DNA from: an uncultured Bacteroidota bacterium
GTDB lineage: Bacteria > Bacteroidota > Bacteroidia > Flavobacteriales > Flavobacteriaceae
Length of the DNA stretch: 64,000 nt
Direction: 5' to 3'
NCBI GenBank assembly: GCA_902598305.1
Contig: CACKBL010000001.1
Location: forward strand, 1 to 64,000
The translations under genes were made by a program, and so were the position numbers. Shown here in pieces: positions 61,240-64,000 of the stretch. The notes beneath the pieces are model-generated. The model searched no databases, was not told where the DNA came from, and worked only from the letters and a program-made list of their open reading frames with translations. Each line of letters opens with the position of its first letter. The stretch's first letter is position 1.

Positions 61240-64000
61240 ATGAAAAAAATTAAGAACAAAAATTTCAATGAATACATTAAGATAAGAGGAGCAAGACTTA
61301 ATAACTTGAAAAATATTGACTTGGATATAAAAAGGAACAGCCTAACCGTAATAACAGGGTTGTCTGGATCAGGTAAAACAACTCTAGCTTTTGATACATT
61401 ATATGCTGAGGGACAGAGAAAATACATTGAAAGTCTTTCTTCTTACGCCAGACAATTCATGGGTAAAATAAATAAACCCCTTGTTGATAGTATTGACGGA
61501 ATATCCCCTGCAATTGCGGTTGAACAAAAAATTAATTCTACAAATCCAAGATCAACAGTAGGCACTAAAACTGAAATTTTTGACTACATAAGACTTTTAT
61601 ATTCAAGAATTGGGGAAACATTTTCTCCAAAATCAAAAAAAATTGTAAAAAAGGACACTGTGAATGATGTTTTAGAGTACTTAAAAAAACAAAAATCAAA
61701 CTCAAAATTTATTATTGCATGTAAACCAAGAATATCAGCTGACAATAAGTCTAATTTTTGTAAAAAGTTGTTATCTCAAGGATTTGCAATGGGATACTTA
61801 AACAATGAGATTATAAAATTAAATAAAATTGATGAAAAAGATTTTGAAAATTTTGAGTTAGTAATTGAAAGATTAGTCTTAACTGATGAAAAAAAGGAAA
61901 TCACAAATCTAGCAGAATCTATTGAAATTGCCTTCTTTGAGGGAAATGGAATTTGCAATATAATAAACCTTGATAATAATAATAAAATTTCATTTTCAAA
62001 TAATTTTGAAAGAGATGGAATTTTTTTTTCAGAACCTAACGAACAATTCTTTAGCTTTAATAATCCTTATGGTGCATGCAAAACTTGTCAAGGATATGGT
62101 GATATAATTGGTATCGATTTAGACCTTGTTGTACCAAATAAAAATTTATCAATATTCGATGGTGCAATAGTTCCATGGAATGGAAATTCCTTCAAAAAGT
62201 ATTTAAATGATTTAATTAACAATTCCCATAAATTTTCTTTTCCCATTCATGAACCATTTTACAAACTCAATGAAACACAAAAAGAATTGATTTGGATGGG
62301 TAATGAATATTTCAAAGGATTAAATTTTTTCTTCAAAAAAATTGAATCCAAAACATATAAAATCCAGAACAGAGTTTTGTTATCTAGATTTAGAGGAAAA
62401 ACTAAATGTAATGATTGTAAAGGATCTAGACTTAGAAAAGAAACTGAATATGTAAAATTAAATAGTAAAAGTATTCCAGAACTACTAAATCTTAGTATAA
62501 ATGAGCTAAATGATTTTTTCGAACAACTAAAGCTAACAAATAGCAAAAAAGAAATTGCAGAAAATATTCTTTATGAAATTAAATCTAGAATATCATTCAT
62601 GCAGGATGTTGGATTAGGTTATTTGACTTTGAATAGAAGATCTAACTCTCTCTCAGGAGGTGAATCCCAGCGTATAAACTTAGCTACATCTTTGGGAAGC
62701 AGTTTGGTTGGAGCGATGTATATTTTAGATGAACCGAGTATCGGACTCCACTCAATTGATAATAATAAACTTATTAATATTTTGAAAAAATTAAAAAAAT
62801 TAGGAAACACTGTTGTCGTTGTTGAGCATGATGAAGGAATAATGAAAGAGGCAGATGAAATAATTGATTTAGGCCCATTTGCTGGAAATAATGGAGGAGA
62901 AGTTGTTGCAAAAGGAAAATTTAAAGATGTTTTAAAAAGTAAAGAATCAATAACAGCTAAATATCTTAATTCTGAAAAAAAAATAATATATCCAAAAAGC
63001 CGAAAAAAAATTAAACATAAAATATTTCTAAAAGGGGCAAGAGAGAATAATCTTAAGAATATTGATATTCAATTTCCATTGAATATGATGGTTGCAGTTA
63101 CGGGAGTATCAGGAAGTGGAAAAAGTACTCTAGTCAAAAAAATTCTTTATCCTGCAATTCTTAAAAGTCTTGATATATATAGAGAAAAAAGTGGAGAATT
63201 TAAATCTATAGAAGGAGACATAAGTTTAATAAACCAAATAGAATACATTGATCAGAACCCAATTGGCAGATCATCTAGATCTAACCCAGTTACCTACATA
63301 AAAGCATTTGATGATATAAGACAACTTTATTCAAAAACAACCTTGGCAAAAAGCAGAAATTATAAACCAAAACATTTTTCATTTAATGTTGATGGCGGTC
63401 GGTGTGACAATTGTAAAGGCGAAGGGGTTGTTATAATTGAAATGCAATTCATGGCTGATGTAGTTTTGAAATGTGATGAATGCGATGGAAAAAGATTTAA
63501 AAAAGAAATTCTTCAAGTAAAATTTGACAACAAATCAATTGATGAAATTCTGAACATGACATTAGATGAGGCATTAGGTTTTTTTGAAAAAAATGATGAA
63601 CATAGATTGGTTAATAAATTATTACCACTAAAAAAAGTAGGACTAGGATATATTACTTTGGGTCAGTCCTCAAGTAATATATCTGGTGGCGAAGCACAGA
63701 GAATTAAGCTTGCTTCATTTATTGGCAAGGGAGAAAATAAAAATAAAATTCTTTTCATATTTGATGAACCAACTACTGGACTTCACTTCGATGACATAAA
63801 TTATTTAATTAAATCATTATTTCTTTTAATTGAAAATGGGCATTCGGTAATTGTAGTCGAGCATAATCTAGATATGATTAAATGTGCTGATTATATTATT
63901 GACCTAGGACCAAATGCAGGAACAGAAGGAGGGGAACTTGTAGCATCGGGAACTCCCGAAGAAATTGTGAAAATTAATAAATCTCACACAGGTAAATTTT
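61240..64000 (+). CDS. uvrA: excinuclease ABC subunit A, second copy (partial)
   Basis: The gene runs off the window end after about 920 codons, just short of its C-terminus (HTGKF). It has Walker A GLSGSGKTT (40-48), Walker B ILDEPS and FDEPT, signatures LSGGESQRINLA and ISGGEAQRIKLA, and the C-terminal zinc module CDNC and CDEC. The first zinc-module segment reads ACKTCQGYG with the leading CxxC pair missing. Its sequence differs strongly from the first uvrA at 13331-16189, so it is an ancient paralogue, not a recent duplication. Two uvrA genes are usual in this phylum; the second may deal with other lesions. An ATG at 61224 is followed by a stop, so the ATG at 61240 is used. Confidence 0.95.
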   Translation, partial: MKKIKNKNFNEYIKIRGARLNNLKNIDLDIKRNSLTVITGLSGSGKTTLAFDTLYAEGQRKYIESLSSYARQFMGKINKPLVDSIDGISPAIAVEQKINSTNPRSTVGTKTEIFDYIRLLYSRIGETFSPKSKKIVKKDTVNDVLEYLKKQKSNSKFIIACKPRISADNKSNFCKKLLSQGFAMGYLNNEIIKLNKIDEKDFENFELVIERLVLTDEKKEITNLAESIEIAFFEGNGICNIINLDNNNKISFSNNFERDGIFFSEPNEQFFSFNNPYGACKTCQGYGDIIGIDLDLVVPNKNLSIFDGAIVPWNGNSFKKYLNDLINNSHKFSFPIHEPFYKLNETQKELIWMGNEYFKGLNFFFKKIESKTYKIQNRVLLSRFRGKTKCNDCKGSRLRKETEYVKLNSKSIPELLNLSINELNDFFEQLKLTNSKKEIAENILYEIKSRISFMQDVGLGYLTLNRRSNSLSGGESQRINLATSLGSSLVGAMYILDEPSIGLHSIDNNKLINILKKLKKLGNTVVVVEHDEGIMKEADEIIDLGPFAGNNGGEVVAKGKFKDVLKSKESITAKYLNSEKKIIYPKSRKKIKHKIFLKGARENNLKNIDIQFPLNMMVAVTGVSGSGKSTLVKKILYPAILKSLDIYREKSGEFKSIEGDISLINQIEYIDQNPIGRSSRSNPVTYIKAFDDIRQLYSKTTLAKSRNYKPKHFSFNVDGGRCDNCKGEGVVIIEMQFMADVVLKCDECDGKRFKKEILQVKFDNKSIDEILNMTLDEALGFFEKNDEHRLVNKLLPLKKVGLGYITLGQSSSNISGGEAQRIKLASFIGKGENKNKILFIFDEPTTGLHFDDINYLIKSLFLLIENGHSVIVVEHNLDMIKCADYIIDLGPNAGTEGGELVASGTPEEIVKINKSHTGKF

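Overview
The window is a dense, AT-rich stretch of what looks like the core chromosome of a bacterium of the phylum Bacteroidota, most likely a marine member of the Flavobacteriia with a streamlined genome. The assignment rests on gene families and gene orders typical of that group: a fused E1 alpha/beta 2-oxoacid dehydrogenase, a barrel-ended M1-like pseudopeptidase, TlpA/DUF4369 lipoproteins, a DUF2007 protein, a ferredoxin / acyl-CoA reductase / serC / serA cluster, bcp-nth-sigma-uvrA, and a degenerate dihydroorotase. Promoter-like boxes of the form TAnnTTTG (some with TTTG or TTG 18-22 bases upstream) precede many genes, Shine-Dalgarno sequences are scarce, and TTG/GTG starts are frequent. 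No species is claimed.

Layout. 1-7.4 kb: CDP-alcohol phosphatidyltransferase, DinB-like lipoprotein, ung, mutS2, DCC protein, dicarboxylate/glutamate-type symporter and aroC. 7.4-11.5 kb: TlpA-like lipoprotein, rhomboid protease, lauroyl-type acyltransferase and a GlmM-type mutase. 11.6-21.5 kb: a forward run of gamma-glutamyltransferase, uvrA, an M1-like outer-membrane pseudopeptidase and the fused E1 enzyme. 21.5-31.9 kb: holA facing a small HsdR_N nuclease-like gene, a family 2 glycosyltransferase and an OmpA lipoprotein; then uvrD-type helicase, recG and pheT. 31.9-40.9 kb: two small unknown genes, a sodium:solute symporter, a YbiT-type ABC-F protein, a cysteine-less thioredoxin-fold lipoprotein, tag, a transaldolase-like enzyme, an SDR, a small SRP RNA and a glutaminyl cyclase. 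40.9-53 kb: glyA, smpB, pcm, an oxidoreductase, yggS, a DnaQ-type exonuclease, a potassium channel, miaA, ychF, ferredoxin, acyl-CoA reductase, serC, serA and msrA. 53-64 kb: LolD-like ATPase, TIGR02757 protein, dihydroorotase-like protein, esterase, a small membrane protein, an MBL hydrolase, a large conserved unknown protein, bcp, nth, an ECF sigma factor and a second uvrA cut by the window end.

Function as a whole. The content is housekeeping: DNA repair is strikingly represented (ung, mutS2, two uvrA, uvrD, recG, tag, nth), with translation (pheT, smpB, miaA, ychF, ABC-F, SRP RNA), one-carbon/serine metabolism (glyA, serC, serA) and envelope functions. I see no prophage, insertion sequence, CRISPR array, tRNA or rRNA gene, and no defence island. 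The most interesting points are quiet ones: several family members missing catalytic residues (M1-like protein, dihydroorotase, one ABC-F site, a thioredoxin-like protein, cluster-less Nth), conserved unknown genes in fixed neighbourhoods, and compact divergent promoters that also decide start codons. The longest gap between genes is 233 bases (glyA-smpB, 42167-42399); no gap exceeds 300.
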